From Mesorhizobium sp. BR1-1-16 (GTDB taxonomy: Bacteria; Pseudomonadota; Alphaproteobacteria; Rhizobiales; Kaistiaceae), in NCBI RefSeq assembly GCF_020165495.1, contig NZ_JAIUIE010000001.1, forward strand, positions 186,001 to 250,000: DNA of 64,000 nt. The letters run 5' to 3'. Shown here piece after piece: positions 46,128-56,387 of the stretch. Position numbers and translations under genes: made by a program. The notes below the pieces were generated by a model. The model ran no database searches, was not told the DNA's origin, and saw only the letters and a list, made by a program, of their open reading frames with translations. The number at the start of each line of letters is the position of its first letter. Within the stretch, counting starts at the first letter, position 1.

Positions 46128-46820
46128 ATGGCAACGCAGCCCAGCAGCATGCCCGCCTCGGCCGGCGTCGAAGCCCTGATCGCGCGACTTCGCGACGAGG
46201 GCGTCGCCGCCGGACGGAGCGAGGCTGACAGGATCATCGATGCCGCGAAGGACAAGGCGCGCGCGATTGTGGCGAAGGCCGAAGCGGAGGCCGAGGCATT
46301 GACGAAGCAGGCGCGAAGCGAAGCCGAGAGCTATCGCCGCGCCGCCGAAGACGCGCTGAAGTCGGCTGCCCGCGACGCGGTGCTGCAGCTCAAGGAGCGG
46401 CTCGTGCGCCGCTTTGCCGATGAGATCGCGGGAGCGGTCTCCAAGGCCATGGTCGACGAAACGCTGCTGCAAAAGTTGATCGTCGCGCTGGTCGGCCGGG
46501 CGCGCGACGATGCGCAGATCGATCGATCCGGGGACGTAGAGATCGTGCTGCCGCGCGAGGCGATCGCGATCGATTCGCTGCGCCGCCGCCCCGAATCCGT
46601 CGACAAGGATCCGCTAACCGCCTTCGTGGCCGCGCGAACCGGCGACATGCTGCGCGAAGGCATCCGCTTCAGCCGCGCCGACGACACGGAAGGCGGCATC
46701 CGCATCGTGATGCATGACAGCGGAATCTCGGTCGACCTGACCGATCGTGCCGTGGCCGGTGCGCTTCTCGTTCATCTCCAGCCGCGCTTCCGCGCGCTGC
46801 TCGAGGGCGTCGTCTCATGA
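46128..46820 (+). CDS. atpE: V/A-type ATPase subunit E
   Basis: Peripheral stalk subunit of 230 residues. A long charged helix (residues ~25-95: DRIIDAAKDKARAIVAKAEAEAEALTKQARSEAESYRRAAEDAL) forms the stalk and is followed by a globular C-terminal domain that caps the A3B3 head. AGGAGG precedes ATG 46128 by five bases. No separate G/H stalk partner gene is seen next to it, although E normally pairs with one. Confidence 0.86.
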   Translation: MATQPSSMPASAGVEALIARLRDEGVAAGRSEADRIIDAAKDKARAIVAKAEAEAEALTKQARSEAESYRRAAEDALKSAARDAVLQLKERLVRRFADEIAGAVSKAMVDETLLQKLIVALVGRARDDAQIDRSGDVEIVLPREAIAIDSLRRRPESVDKDPLTAFVAARTGDMLREGIRFSRADDTEGGIRIVMHDSGISVDLTDRAVAGALLVHLQPRFRALLEGVVS

Positions 46821-47497
46821 GTGGGCCGGAACGCTATGTGATGCTGATGGCGAGCCTCCCGGCCATCCGCTTCCTCGCCGACAAGGCGCTGCCGATAAAC
46901 CAGGCGCGCCTCGGTGAGCGGCTGAAGCTGCTCGAGCCCGAGGATCGCGACGAACTGCTCGGCATCGCCTCGATCATTTCGTGGAACCGGATCGATGTCG
47001 GCGATGATGACGCGGCCTATCTCGTCCGTGCCGAGCGCATCATCGCCGGCATCCGCAGCGCGGCGCTGCGCGACGGCGTGCAGGAGCGTCTCGAGATCCG
47101 CACGGTCATCGCCGCGCTCCGGCGCCGTGCCGCGGGGGAAGATGTTCCGGCGTCGAATTCCGCCTTCGGCCTCGGCCGGCATGTCGAGACGATCCGCCGA
47201 AACTGGGCGCTGCCGGATTTCGGCCTCGCCCGCTTCTATCCATGGCTGGCCGCCGCGAAGGAGAAGCTCGACCAGGGCGATGCTTCCGGGTTGGAGCGGC
47301 TGATCCTCGACGTCACCTGGAATGCCGCCGCCCGTCGAGAATTCGGCCACGAATTCGATCTCGAGGCCGTGGCCTTCTACCTGATGCGCTGGCAGCTCGC
47401 GGACCGATGGGCCCGTTACGACGCCGACGCCGCGGCGCTGCGCTTCAAGGCGTTGCTCGATGCAGCCCTGTCAGACCGGCACGAGGTGAATGCATGA
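46817..47497 (+). CDS. V-ATPase operon protein, DUF2764-like (subunit C-position)
   Basis: A 226-residue soluble protein starting MSGPERYVMLMASLPAIRF. The N-terminal YVMLMASLPAIRF followed by a long helical body resembles the DUF2764 proteins found between E and A in V-ATPase operons of spirochaetes and Bacteroidetes, where they are thought to replace subunit C/d, the link between rotor axle and membrane ring. This is inference from position and the short N-terminal motif. It overlaps E and A by four bases each, so expression is coupled. Confidence 0.7.
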   Translation: MSGPERYVMLMASLPAIRFLADKALPINQARLGERLKLLEPEDRDELLGIASIISWNRIDVGDDDAAYLVRAERIIAGIRSAALRDGVQERLEIRTVIAALRRRAAGEDVPASNSAFGLGRHVETIRRNWALPDFGLARFYPWLAAAKEKLDQGDASGLERLILDVTWNAAARREFGHEFDLEAVAFYLMRWQLADRWARYDADAAALRFKALLDAALSDRHEVNA

Positions 47498-49287
47498 CCG
47501 AGATCGCAACCGCGCGCATCACCGCAGTGCAGGAAGACATTGTCCGCCTGCGGCTGGACAACGCCTCGACGGGCCGGCTTGTCAAGAACGAGGTGGTCTA
47601 TATCCGCCCGGCACGCGCGCCCGATGAGCGGCTGAAGGCCGAGGTGCTGCGCGTCGATGGCGACAGCGCCGATGCGCAGGTTTTTGAGAGCACCGGCGGC
47701 GTCGGGCTCGGCGACATGGTCGAGCAGGAGGGGCGGCTTCTCTCGGTGAAGCTCGGCCCTGGTCTGCTCGGCAAGGTCTATGACGGGTTGCAGAATCCAC
47801 TTGAGGCACTCGCGGCCGGCCACGGACAGTTCCTGCCGCGCGGCGTCGCGGCGCCAGCGCTAGACCAGGCTGTGAAATGGTCGTTCTCCGCCGTGCGCCG
47901 GAGCGGCGACAGCGTCAGGGGCGGCGAGGTGATCGGCATGGTTCCGGAAGGGCCGATCCAACATAAGATCATGGCGCCCTTCGATCTCAGCGAGCCGCAT
48001 GAGATTAGCTGGATCCGCGATGGCTCGGTGACGATCGAGGAGCCGGTCGCACGCCTCAAAGGTCCTTCCGGCATCGAGCGCGAGATCACGCTGGCGCAGG
48101 ACTGGCCGGTGCGCGAGCCGCTGCCGCGTCGGCTGATCGCCAGCGGCGTGGCAGCGCGGCTTTATCCCGACGCGCCGATGATCACCACGCAGCGCATCGT
48201 CGATGTGTTCTTCCCGATCGTTCAGGGCGGCGCCGCCTGCATTCCCGGCCCGTTCGGAGCCGGCAAGACCGTGCTGCTGAACCTCATCGCGCGTCACAGC
48301 GACGTCGACGTCGTCATCCTCGTCGCCTGCGGCGAGCGCGCCGGCGAAGTGGTCGAGACGATCACCGAGTTTCCCCAATTGAAGGACCCGCGCACGGGTG
48401 GTTCGCTGATGGACCGCACGGTCATCATCTGTAATACCTCCTCGATGCCGGTCGCCTCGCGCGAGGCCTCGATCTATACCGGGATCACCATCGGTGAATA
48501 TTACCGCCAGATGGGCCTCAGGGCGCTGGTCATCGCGGATTCCACCTCGCGCTGGGCGCAGGCGATGCGCGAGACCTCCGGCCGTCTCGAGGAAATTCCG
48601 GGCGAGGAGGCCTTTCCCGCCTATCTCGACAGCGCCATCAAGGGTGTCTACGAGCGCGCCGGCGTGATGCGTACCGCCGATGGCTCGGTCGGCGCGTTGA
48701 CGATCATCGGTTCGGTGTCGCCCGCCGGCGGTAATTTCGAGGAACCGGTGACGCAATCGACACTCGCAGCCGTCAAGTGCTTCCTGGGGCTCTCCTACGA
48801 CCGTGCATACAAGCGGTTCTATCCGGCCATCGATCCGCTGATCTCCTGGTCGCGCTATCGCCAGCAGCTTGCCGCCTGGTCGGCGAAAACGCTCGGCGAT
48901 GATTGGGCGGGCAAGGTCGAGGCCATGATGGCGCTGCTCGTCCGCGGCGACGAGGTAGCGCGCATGGAGCAGGTGACCGGCGAGGAGGGGATCAGCCTCG
49001 AGGATTTCGTCGCCTCCGAGGCGGCGCGTTTCCTCGACATGGTGTTCCTGCAGCAGGACGCCTATGACGCGATCGATTCCTCCTCGTCGATCGAACGCCA
49101 GCGCGAGCTGTTCGGTCGCGTGCACCGGATCTGCGCCCGCGACCGATCCTTCGCTGACAAGGACGCGGCGCGACAGCATTTCACCAAGCTGACGGGGCTG
49201 TTCAAGAACTTCAACTACGCCGCCCTCGGCTCGCCGGAAGCAGAGCGGTTGCTCAAGGAGATCGATGCGCTCGACGCGACAACGTGA
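47494..49287 (+). CDS. atpA: V/A-type ATPase catalytic subunit A
   Basis: Catalytic ATP-hydrolysing subunit, 597 residues. Walker A reads GPFGAGKT (residues 252-259) in the V-type form with Phe-Gly; ACGERAGEVVETITEFPQL contains the catalytic Glu; ALVIADSTSRWAQAMRETSGRLEEIPGEEAFPAYL is the Walker B and arginine-adjacent region. The V-type insertion before the nucleotide domain (residues ~115-190: KWSFSAVRRSGDSVRGG...) is present, excluding an F-type beta subunit. ATG 47494 overlaps the previous stop (ATGA). It closes the operon. Confidence 0.95.
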   Translation: MTEIATARITAVQEDIVRLRLDNASTGRLVKNEVVYIRPARAPDERLKAEVLRVDGDSADAQVFESTGGVGLGDMVEQEGRLLSVKLGPGLLGKVYDGLQNPLEALAAGHGQFLPRGVAAPALDQAVKWSFSAVRRSGDSVRGGEVIGMVPEGPIQHKIMAPFDLSEPHEISWIRDGSVTIEEPVARLKGPSGIEREITLAQDWPVREPLPRRLIASGVAARLYPDAPMITTQRIVDVFFPIVQGGAACIPGPFGAGKTVLLNLIARHSDVDVVILVACGERAGEVVETITEFPQLKDPRTGGSLMDRTVIICNTSSMPVASREASIYTGITIGEYYRQMGLRALVIADSTSRWAQAMRETSGRLEEIPGEEAFPAYLDSAIKGVYERAGVMRTADGSVGALTIIGSVSPAGGNFEEPVTQSTLAAVKCFLGLSYDRAYKRFYPAIDPLISWSRYRQQLAAWSAKTLGDDWAGKVEAMMALLVRGDEVARMEQVTGEEGISLEDFVASEAARFLDMVFLQQDAYDAIDSSSSIERQRELFGRVHRICARDRSFADKDAARQHFTKLTGLFKNFNYAALGSPEAERLLKEIDALDATT

Positions 49288-49296
49288 AACGTCGAT

Positions 49297-49326
49297 CGCC
49301 GGGGATTCGCCGCCTATTCCCCGGCG
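49297..49326. terminator. Bidirectional hairpin between V-ATPase and sugar ABC operons
   Basis: Nine-base arms CGCCGGGGA (49297-49305) and TCCCCGGCG (49318-49326) with a 12-base loop, nine bases past the subunit A stop. The loop contains the stop codon of the convergent permease gene. No strong T tract. Confidence 0.5.
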
Positions 49327-50309
49327 GCCGTAGGCAGCGCCGCCACCTGCTTGCGGTCGTTCGTCCGCCTCGCCCGGAAGCGCACCAGCTGCTGGTCGGC
49401 AATCACGCCGATCAGAATGACCGTGCCCATCACGGCGAAGTTGAGCGAACTTGGAATGCCGAGCAGATTGACGAGGTTCTGCAGTTCCTGCAGCAGCACG
49501 ACGCCGAGCAGCGCGCCGATGATCGAGCCTTCGCCGCCGCGGAGTGAAAAGCCGCCGAGCACCGCCGCGGCGATGGCGTAGAGCTCATAGAAATTGCCGT
49601 GGGCGGACGGGGCGATGGACCTTGTGTACATCGCGAAATAGACCGCCGACACCACTGTCAGCACCTGGCAGATGACATAGGCGGCGATGATGACGACGCT
49701 GGTCCGGATACCGGAATAACGCGCCGCCTCCTCGTTCTTGCCGACCGCGTAGAGATGCCGGCCGAAGATCGACCGGTGCAGCACCACCCACATGATCACC
49801 GCGATGATGAGCAAGGCAATGAAGGAGTTGGGCACGCCGAAGCTGCGGCCGGCCGTGATGAATTCGAGCTCCGGGAATTTCTGGCCGAAGCCGAAGCCGG
49901 CGGTCGAATCCTTGGTGTAGAAGCGCGCGAGGCCGCGATAGATCAGAAGGCCGCATAGTGTCACGACGAAGGGCTGCAAGCGGAGCTTGGTGATCAGCAG
50001 CCCGTGCACGAGGCCGATCACGACGCCCATGACGAGGACGATGGCGAGGGCCAGCGGCCAGGGCACGTTCTGGTTGGCGACGAGATCGACGAACAGGACG
50101 CCGGTCAGGGCGATGACCGAGCCGACCGAGAGCTCGATGCCGCCGGTCATGATGACGAAGGCCTGGCCGAGCGCCGATATGCCGAACATGCCGACAAGGT
50201 TGGCGGTATTGGCGAGATTGATCGGCAGCAGGAAGCGCGGATTAATCGCGGCGACGACGGCGCCGACCACCAAGATCAGGATGAGAAGCCCCAGATCTTT
50301 CTTTGTCAT
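49314..50309 (-). CDS. Sugar ABC transporter permease (RbsC-like)
   Basis: Inner-membrane permease of 331 residues with about ten hydrophobic helices, of the ribose/xylose/galactose (BPD_transp_2) family. Seen: FVIMTGGIELSVGSVIALTG, VVTLCGLLIYRGLARFYT and AVGKNEEAARYSGI, and ELYAIAAAVLGGFSLRGGEGSIIGALLG. It is last in a unit SBP-ATPase-permease. The sugar cannot be assigned from sequence. Confidence 0.93.
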   Translation of the reverse strand: MTKKDLGLLILILVVGAVVAAINPRFLLPINLANTANLVGMFGISALGQAFVIMTGGIELSVGSVIALTGVLFVDLVANQNVPWPLALAIVLVMGVVIGLVHGLLITKLRLQPFVVTLCGLLIYRGLARFYTKDSTAGFGFGQKFPELEFITAGRSFGVPNSFIALLIIAVIMWVVLHRSIFGRHLYAVGKNEEAARYSGIRTSVVIIAAYVICQVLTVVSAVYFAMYTRSIAPSAHGNFYELYAIAAAVLGGFSLRGGEGSIIGALLGVVLLQELQNLVNLLGIPSSLNFAVMGTVILIGVIADQQLVRFRARRTNDRKQVAALPTAAGE

Positions 50310-50340
50310 TGTTGCGTTCGTCCCTGTATCGCTACCGGCC

Positions 50341-51879
<1,539 letters not shown>

Positions 51880-51955
51880 GGCGGCTCGAACCCGGGGGCA
51901 AATGGCGCCGGCCGCGAGCGATCGCAGCCGGACGCCAGGCTCAACGTCACATGAT

Positions 51956-51981
51956 CCGGCCGCGGTCTAGTCCGCGACCGG
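51956..51981 (-). other. Hairpin between substrate-binding and ATPase genes
   Basis: Stem CCGG(C)CGCGG/CCGCG(A)CCGG with one symmetric mismatch and a six-base loop, 12 bases past the substrate-binding protein stop. Such hairpins often raise the level of binding protein mRNA over the rest of the operon. Confidence 0.55.
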
Positions 51982-51993
51982 TGTCTGGGGCGT

Positions 51994-52941
51994 CTAGTTG
52001 CCCTGCATGGCCTTCAGATTGGCCACATAGGCGTCGATATCGGCAGCGTGCAGGATCTGTCCGGGAACGATGATCACGCCGTCGGCCGGGATGCCCGACT
52101 TGTCGCCCTTGAGGTAGGCAGCCATCAGCTTGAAGCCCTGATAGGCCCACTGGAACGGCTGCTGCACCACGGTGCCGGCGACTGAGCCTTCCTTGACGCC
52201 ACCGAGCGTGATCGGATCGTCGTCGAACGCGATGACGGTGATCTTGCCGAGCTTGTCGGCATTGGTGAGCGCCTGGTAGATCGCGGGCGTGCTGTAGGAG
52301 TAGAAGCCGACCATGCAGGTGATGTCGGGATTGGCGACGAGGACGTCCTCGACGTTCTTCTTGGCGACCGTCTGGTCACCGCCGTCCGAGCGGGTGTCGA
52401 CGAGGGTGATCTTCGTGCCCTTCACGCCCTCGTTGAAGCCCTGCGCGCGCTCCTTGTAGTTCGCCGCGTCGAGATGGCCGACGAAGCCCATGCACTTGCC
52501 GCCATCGGGCATCGCCGCCTTGGCGATCTCACCGGCCTGCTGGCCGAGCGAGACGTTGGACGAGCCGATATAGGCGATGCGCTTGCTCTGCGGCGCGTCG
52601 GAATCCGTGGTGAACAGCGCGGTCTGGCCGGCAATCTTGTTCAGATTGTCGGTCGCATTCGGATCGATGGCCGAGACCATGATCGCACTCACGCCGGCCG
52701 TGACGAGGTCATCCATGATCTGGTTCTGGATGGCAACGGTCGACTGGTCCGGATACTTGAAGACGAGATCATAGTCGGGCAACTCGCCCTGGGCCTTCTT
52801 CATGCCGGCCTCGGCGGCCTTCCAGAAGTCGGCAGCGATATTGACGACGAACGCCAGTTGCTTCTTGTCTTCCGCATGCGCGCCGGTGGCGAAACCGGCG
52901 AGCAGGACAGCACTCATCGCAAGTGATGTAATACGCTTCAT
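51994..52941 (-). CDS. Sugar ABC transporter periplasmic binding protein
   Basis: Periplasmic binding protein of 315 residues, type I fold of the ribose/galactose family (Peripla_BP_4). The signal peptide MKRITSLAMSAVLLAGFATGAHAED is clear. Mature landmarks are LAFVVNIAADFWKAAEAGMKKAQ, AIMVSAIDPNATDNLNKIAG, the cysteine-containing GGKCMGFVGHLDAANYKERAQGF, and CMVGFYSYSTPAIYQAL. First in the unit; GGGAGGAG precedes ATG 52941. The sugar is unknown, possibly a pentose or polyol. Confidence 0.93.
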   Translation of the reverse strand: MKRITSLAMSAVLLAGFATGAHAEDKKQLAFVVNIAADFWKAAEAGMKKAQGELPDYDLVFKYPDQSTVAIQNQIMDDLVTAGVSAIMVSAIDPNATDNLNKIAGQTALFTTDSDAPQSKRIAYIGSSNVSLGQQAGEIAKAAMPDGGKCMGFVGHLDAANYKERAQGFNEGVKGTKITLVDTRSDGGDQTVAKKNVEDVLVANPDITCMVGFYSYSTPAIYQALTNADKLGKITVIAFDDDPITLGGVKEGSVAGTVVQQPFQWAYQGFKLMAAYLKGDKSGIPADGVIIVPGQILHAADIDAYVANLKAMQGN

Positions 52942-53405
52942 GAGCATCTCCTCCCAAAGATGTAGCTTTTGAATACGACGGAGCTTTTGGCATTCGTCGG
53001 ACTTTTCCACGGGCGCAGGACGCCCTTGGAATTTTCCCGGCAGCGTGTCGCCGGCCGGTCTCTCCCGGCGCCCCGTGGAGCGCGCCGGATCAGGCTCCTC
53101 CTTCCCGATCCGATTTCAATAGTCGTATTAATAGCGCCGGCGCAGCCTGATCGTCAATGAGAGGGAAGCGACGGAAACGCATCGTCGAGGGAGTGCTTGT
53201 TCTTCTCGGAGGCCCCGTCCGTGATCATCGGATTGACGTCGAAGACAATGGCCGGCGTCAGACAAAGCCGTCCTTCATGTCGGCAGCGCCGCGGGCTCAT
53301 AGGATGCCGGCAACTTGGCTTCCATGAAGACCGGGCATTGTTGTTCGCTCTCAGCCAATTCCATGTAGCATTGCCGGATCTGTTGTTGCGGTGAGGGTAA
53401 TCGCG
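52942..53405. other. Divergent promoter region between sugar ABC and ggt genes
   Basis: These 464 bases contain no gene I can support. A pair of imperfect direct repeats, CGACGGAGCTTTT (52976-52988) and CGTCGGACTTTT (52995-53006), lies just upstream of the binding protein gene and could be regulator half-sites. An AT-rich patch at about 53116-53132 (CAATAGTCGTATTAATA) may hold a promoter. No further structure seen. Confidence 0.5.
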
Positions 53406-55157
53406 ATGCTGCGGCTTTTGATCGTTCTGATCGGCATGGGCTTTCTGGCCAGCCCGGCGCCGGCGGCTTCGCCAGGGCCTGTCGAGGGGCAGCGCGGCAT
53501 GGTGGTCAGTGACCAGGCGCTGGCGGCAGAGGTCGGCGCGGAAATCCTGCGCGCCGGAGGCAACGCGGTCGATGCTGCGGTTGCGGTCGGATATGCGCAG
53601 GCCGTCGTCAATCCATGCTGCGGCAATCTTGGCGGCGGCGGCTTCATGACGCTTCACCTTGCGGATGGACGCGCCGCTTTCATCGATTTTCGGGAGGCTG
53701 CCCCGAAGGCCGCAGGCCCGAATGTCTTCCTGGACGGGGAGGGCAAGATCATCCCGCGCGCCAGCCTCGACGGCTGGCGGGCCGCTGGCGTGCCGGGCTC
53801 GGTTGCCGGGCTCGACAGCGCACTCGCGCAGTTCGGCACGATGAAGCGCGCCGACGTCATGGCTCCGGCCATCCGATTTGCGCGCGACGGATTCGTGCTC
53901 ACGCGTCCCGATGCAGACATCATCGCGGCAGGATTGGCGGCCTTCAAAGCGGATCCGACGCTTGCGCAGGACTGGTTGCACAATGGCGAAGCGCTGAAGG
54001 CCGGCGATCGGCTCGTTCAGCCGCAGCTGGCGACGACGCTGCAGGGGATCGCCGATCTGGGTCCGGACTACTTTTACAAGGGACCGATAGCGGCGGCGAT
54101 CGTGGCAGCCAGCGAGAAAAACGGGGGACTGTTCAGCCTTGAGGACTTCGCCGACTACAAGGCACGGACAGGCAGGCCGGTCGAATGCTCCTATCGGGGA
54201 TATGACATCCTGACGGCAGCGCCGCCAAGCGCTGGCGGGCTCGCCGTTTGCGAGATCCTCAACATTCTCGAATTCTATCCCATCGGCTATCTCGGCTTTG
54301 GTTCGGCCGATACGGTCCATCTGATGACGGAAGCCATGCGGCATGCTTTCGTCGACCGCAACTCAGCGATCGGCGATCCGGCATTCGTCGCAAATCCCGT
54401 CGAGAAGCTGGTCTCCAAGGACTATGCGGCGGCACTCCGCCTGACCATCGATCCGCATAGGGCGACGCCTTCCGAGGCGTTGTCGGGCACGACGCCGCCT
54501 CATGAGGGCACGGAGACGACGCATTTTTCCGTCGTCGACAGAGCGGGCAATGCGGTTGCCGTCACCTATTCGCTCAACGCGTATTTCGGCGCCCGCGTCA
54601 TGGCGCCGGGGACAGGCTTTTTCCTGAACGATACGATGGACGACTTCACCATCAAGGTCGGTGCCGCCAATATGTTTGGCCTGGTGCAGGGCGCGGCCAA
54701 TGCCATCGCGCCCGGCAAGAGGCCGGTGAGCTCGATGGCGCCGACCATCGTGCTCAAGGACGGCAAGCCGTTCATGGTGCTCGGAAGTCCCGGCGGATCA
54801 CGCATCATCACGGCCGTGGTCGAGACGATCCTCAATGTCGTCGATTTCGGCATGACCATCCAGGAGGCGGTCAATGCGCCGAGGGTGCATGCGCAATGGC
54901 TGCCGGATATTCTCTTTGCGGAGCCCTATGCCCTGTCGCCAGACACCAGCCGTGCGCTTGCGGAACGAGGCCATACGGTTCGCGTGCAAAAGCCCTGGGG
55001 CGCGGTCGAGGCCATCCTGCTTGGCGACGGCGCGGCCCAGAAGGGGGAACTGCCGTCGTTTGGCGATGATTCCGTACGGGGAGAGGTGCCGCGCGCGGGA
55101 TATGTCTATGGCGGCAGCGACGCTCGACGTCCGGCTGGAGCTGCGAGCGCAGAATGA
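53406..55157 (+). CDS. ggt: Gamma-glutamyltransferase (gamma-glutamyltranspeptidase)
   Basis: Periplasmic N-terminal nucleophile enzyme that cleaves glutathione and other gamma-glutamyl compounds. The 583-residue precursor has a signal peptide (LLIVLIGMGFLASPAPAAS), a large subunit beginning GMVVSDQALAAEVGAEILRAGGNAVDAAVAVGYA, and the self-cleavage site before Thr371 in GTETTHFSVVDRAGNAVAVTYSLN, which becomes the nucleophile. PVSSMAPTIVLKDGKPFMVLGSPGG is typical of the small subunit. Start 53406 has GAGGG upstream; a GTG at 53391 is possible. Confidence 0.95.
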   Translation: MLRLLIVLIGMGFLASPAPAASPGPVEGQRGMVVSDQALAAEVGAEILRAGGNAVDAAVAVGYAQAVVNPCCGNLGGGGFMTLHLADGRAAFIDFREAAPKAAGPNVFLDGEGKIIPRASLDGWRAAGVPGSVAGLDSALAQFGTMKRADVMAPAIRFARDGFVLTRPDADIIAAGLAAFKADPTLAQDWLHNGEALKAGDRLVQPQLATTLQGIADLGPDYFYKGPIAAAIVAASEKNGGLFSLEDFADYKARTGRPVECSYRGYDILTAAPPSAGGLAVCEILNILEFYPIGYLGFGSADTVHLMTEAMRHAFVDRNSAIGDPAFVANPVEKLVSKDYAAALRLTIDPHRATPSEALSGTTPPHEGTETTHFSVVDRAGNAVAVTYSLNAYFGARVMAPGTGFFLNDTMDDFTIKVGAANMFGLVQGAANAIAPGKRPVSSMAPTIVLKDGKPFMVLGSPGGSRIITAVVETILNVVDFGMTIQEAVNAPRVHAQWLPDILFAEPYALSPDTSRALAERGHTVRVQKPWGAVEAILLGDGAAQKGELPSFGDDSVRGEVPRAGYVYGGSDARRPAGAASAE

Positions 55158-55580
55158 GGGCCAACGGGATCTGTTCATCTGAGGCCAGACGACAGCCGTG
55201 TAGACCTCGCCTTGTAGTCAAATTGCGAGGATTACGCCGCGGCCGGTGATCCATCCTCCGCGTCATCGACGATCGTCGGCGCCGGTCAGTTGATCAGCAG
55301 GACCAGAACACGCGCAATAGTCGCCCCATCCAGTGTCACCTCGGGTGGCCAGGACCCTTTGGACGGCAGACCGTTGGTGGCGATGGGCTGAACGCGTCGA
55401 CGGAATCGAGTCCGCCTGGCGCCGTACGAGCAAAGGCGGAAAGAAGCCGTCATCGGATTTGGCGAGTTGTGGACAAATCAACGGGTTGCGCGGGGACGGG
55501 CAACGGCTCATCGCCGCGCCCATTCGCGAGACGCGCCAACAATGAGGTCGTTGACGACGAGCCCCGTCGCCAAACGCCGA
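55158..55580. other. Intergenic region between ggt and DUF1684 genes
   Basis: The 423 bases separate the convergent ends of ggt and the DUF1684 gene. Short open frames exist on both strands (for example 55263-55523 and 55333-55545), but their translations are Arg-rich without motifs and no ribosome sites are seen. I see no RNA gene, clear hairpin or repeat. Confidence 0.5.
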
Positions 55581-56387
55581 TCAGTGCCCCCAGCCTTCGG
55601 GCAGCCGCTTTTCGCCGGCCTCGATGCGGATCGGCAGCACGTTTTCGGGCGGCGGCAGCGGGCAGACCGCGAAATCGGTGAACGCGCAGGGCGGATTGAT
55701 CGCCTTGTTGAAGTCGATGACGATCGACGTCGCCGTGACGTTCTCCCCATAGACGAAGCGCCCGGCGGGATAGGTCGCATCGCTTGCCGTCCGATCGCGG
55801 AAGACGAATTGCGGCGCCTCTGGCGTCCCATGCGTCGCGGTCAGCGAAAAGCGCTGACCCGCGAGCGTGAACACCGCCTGATGCGTCGCCTCGACATCCG
55901 TTGCAATCTGCTTGCTCGTGTCGACTGTCAGGCCGCGCGGGGCATCGAAGGCGACCCAGTCGGCGACGATCCGGAGATCTGGCTCGACCGGAAAAGATTC
56001 GATGCCCGGAAAGGCAGCCGGCGCAGCCGACCGTGTATCGCGGACGCGAAGCGCGTTCTCCCCGTTGATCGTCGTCAGTTCAAGCAACAGACCATCGACG
56101 AGCACTTTCGGGGGCAGCTTCTTGCTCGGCGAAAGATGCGCAGGCGGCGTTCCGTCCGCCGGCACGAAGTCGACCTCGCCATTGGCATGCTGCGTCAGGA
56201 CGCCGAGGCGCGCGGGTCCGACCGGCAGCACGATATCGTTCGCGCCGTCGCTCCCGACGCTGAAGACGCCCGACGAGAGCCAGTCGCGCGAGATGAGATT
56301 CAGCCAGCCATCCGGCGCCTTCAGCGCGGCGAGGCGCTTCGCCCTCCAGCTTTCGAGATCGGCGAGATAGTCGCTGTCATTGGTCAT
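55581..56387 (-). CDS. DUF1684 protein
   Basis: A 268-residue cytoplasmic protein of the DUF1684 family, function unknown. Diagnostic segments are DSDYLADLESWRAKRLAALKAPDGWLNLI near the start and, at the end, SIVIDFNKAINPPCAFTDFAVCPLPPPENVLPIRIEAGEK with a conserved Cys pair. It overlaps the upstream ABC ATPase gene by four bases, so it is the last gene of the peptide transporter operon and may act on imported compounds; that link is inference. Confidence 0.9.
   Translation of the reverse strand: MTNDSDYLADLESWRAKRLAALKAPDGWLNLISRDWLSSGVFSVGSDGANDIVLPVGPARLGVLTQHANGEVDFVPADGTPPAHLSPSKKLPPKVLVDGLLLELTTINGENALRVRDTRSAAPAAFPGIESFPVEPDLRIVADWVAFDAPRGLTVDTSKQIATDVEATHQAVFTLAGQRFSLTATHGTPEAPQFVFRDRTASDATYPAGRFVYGENVTATSIVIDFNKAINPPCAFTDFAVCPLPPPENVLPIRIEAGEKRLPEGWGH

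Noticed and set aside
55290-55303. TTGATCAGCAGGAC as a second FNR-like box
   Set aside because: Only the left half-site matches; the right half (AGGAC) is unlike ATCAA and no start codon is suitably placed.
55263-55545. Two small open frames after ggt
   Set aside because: Overlapping frames on opposite strands, Arg-rich, no ribosome site and no motif.
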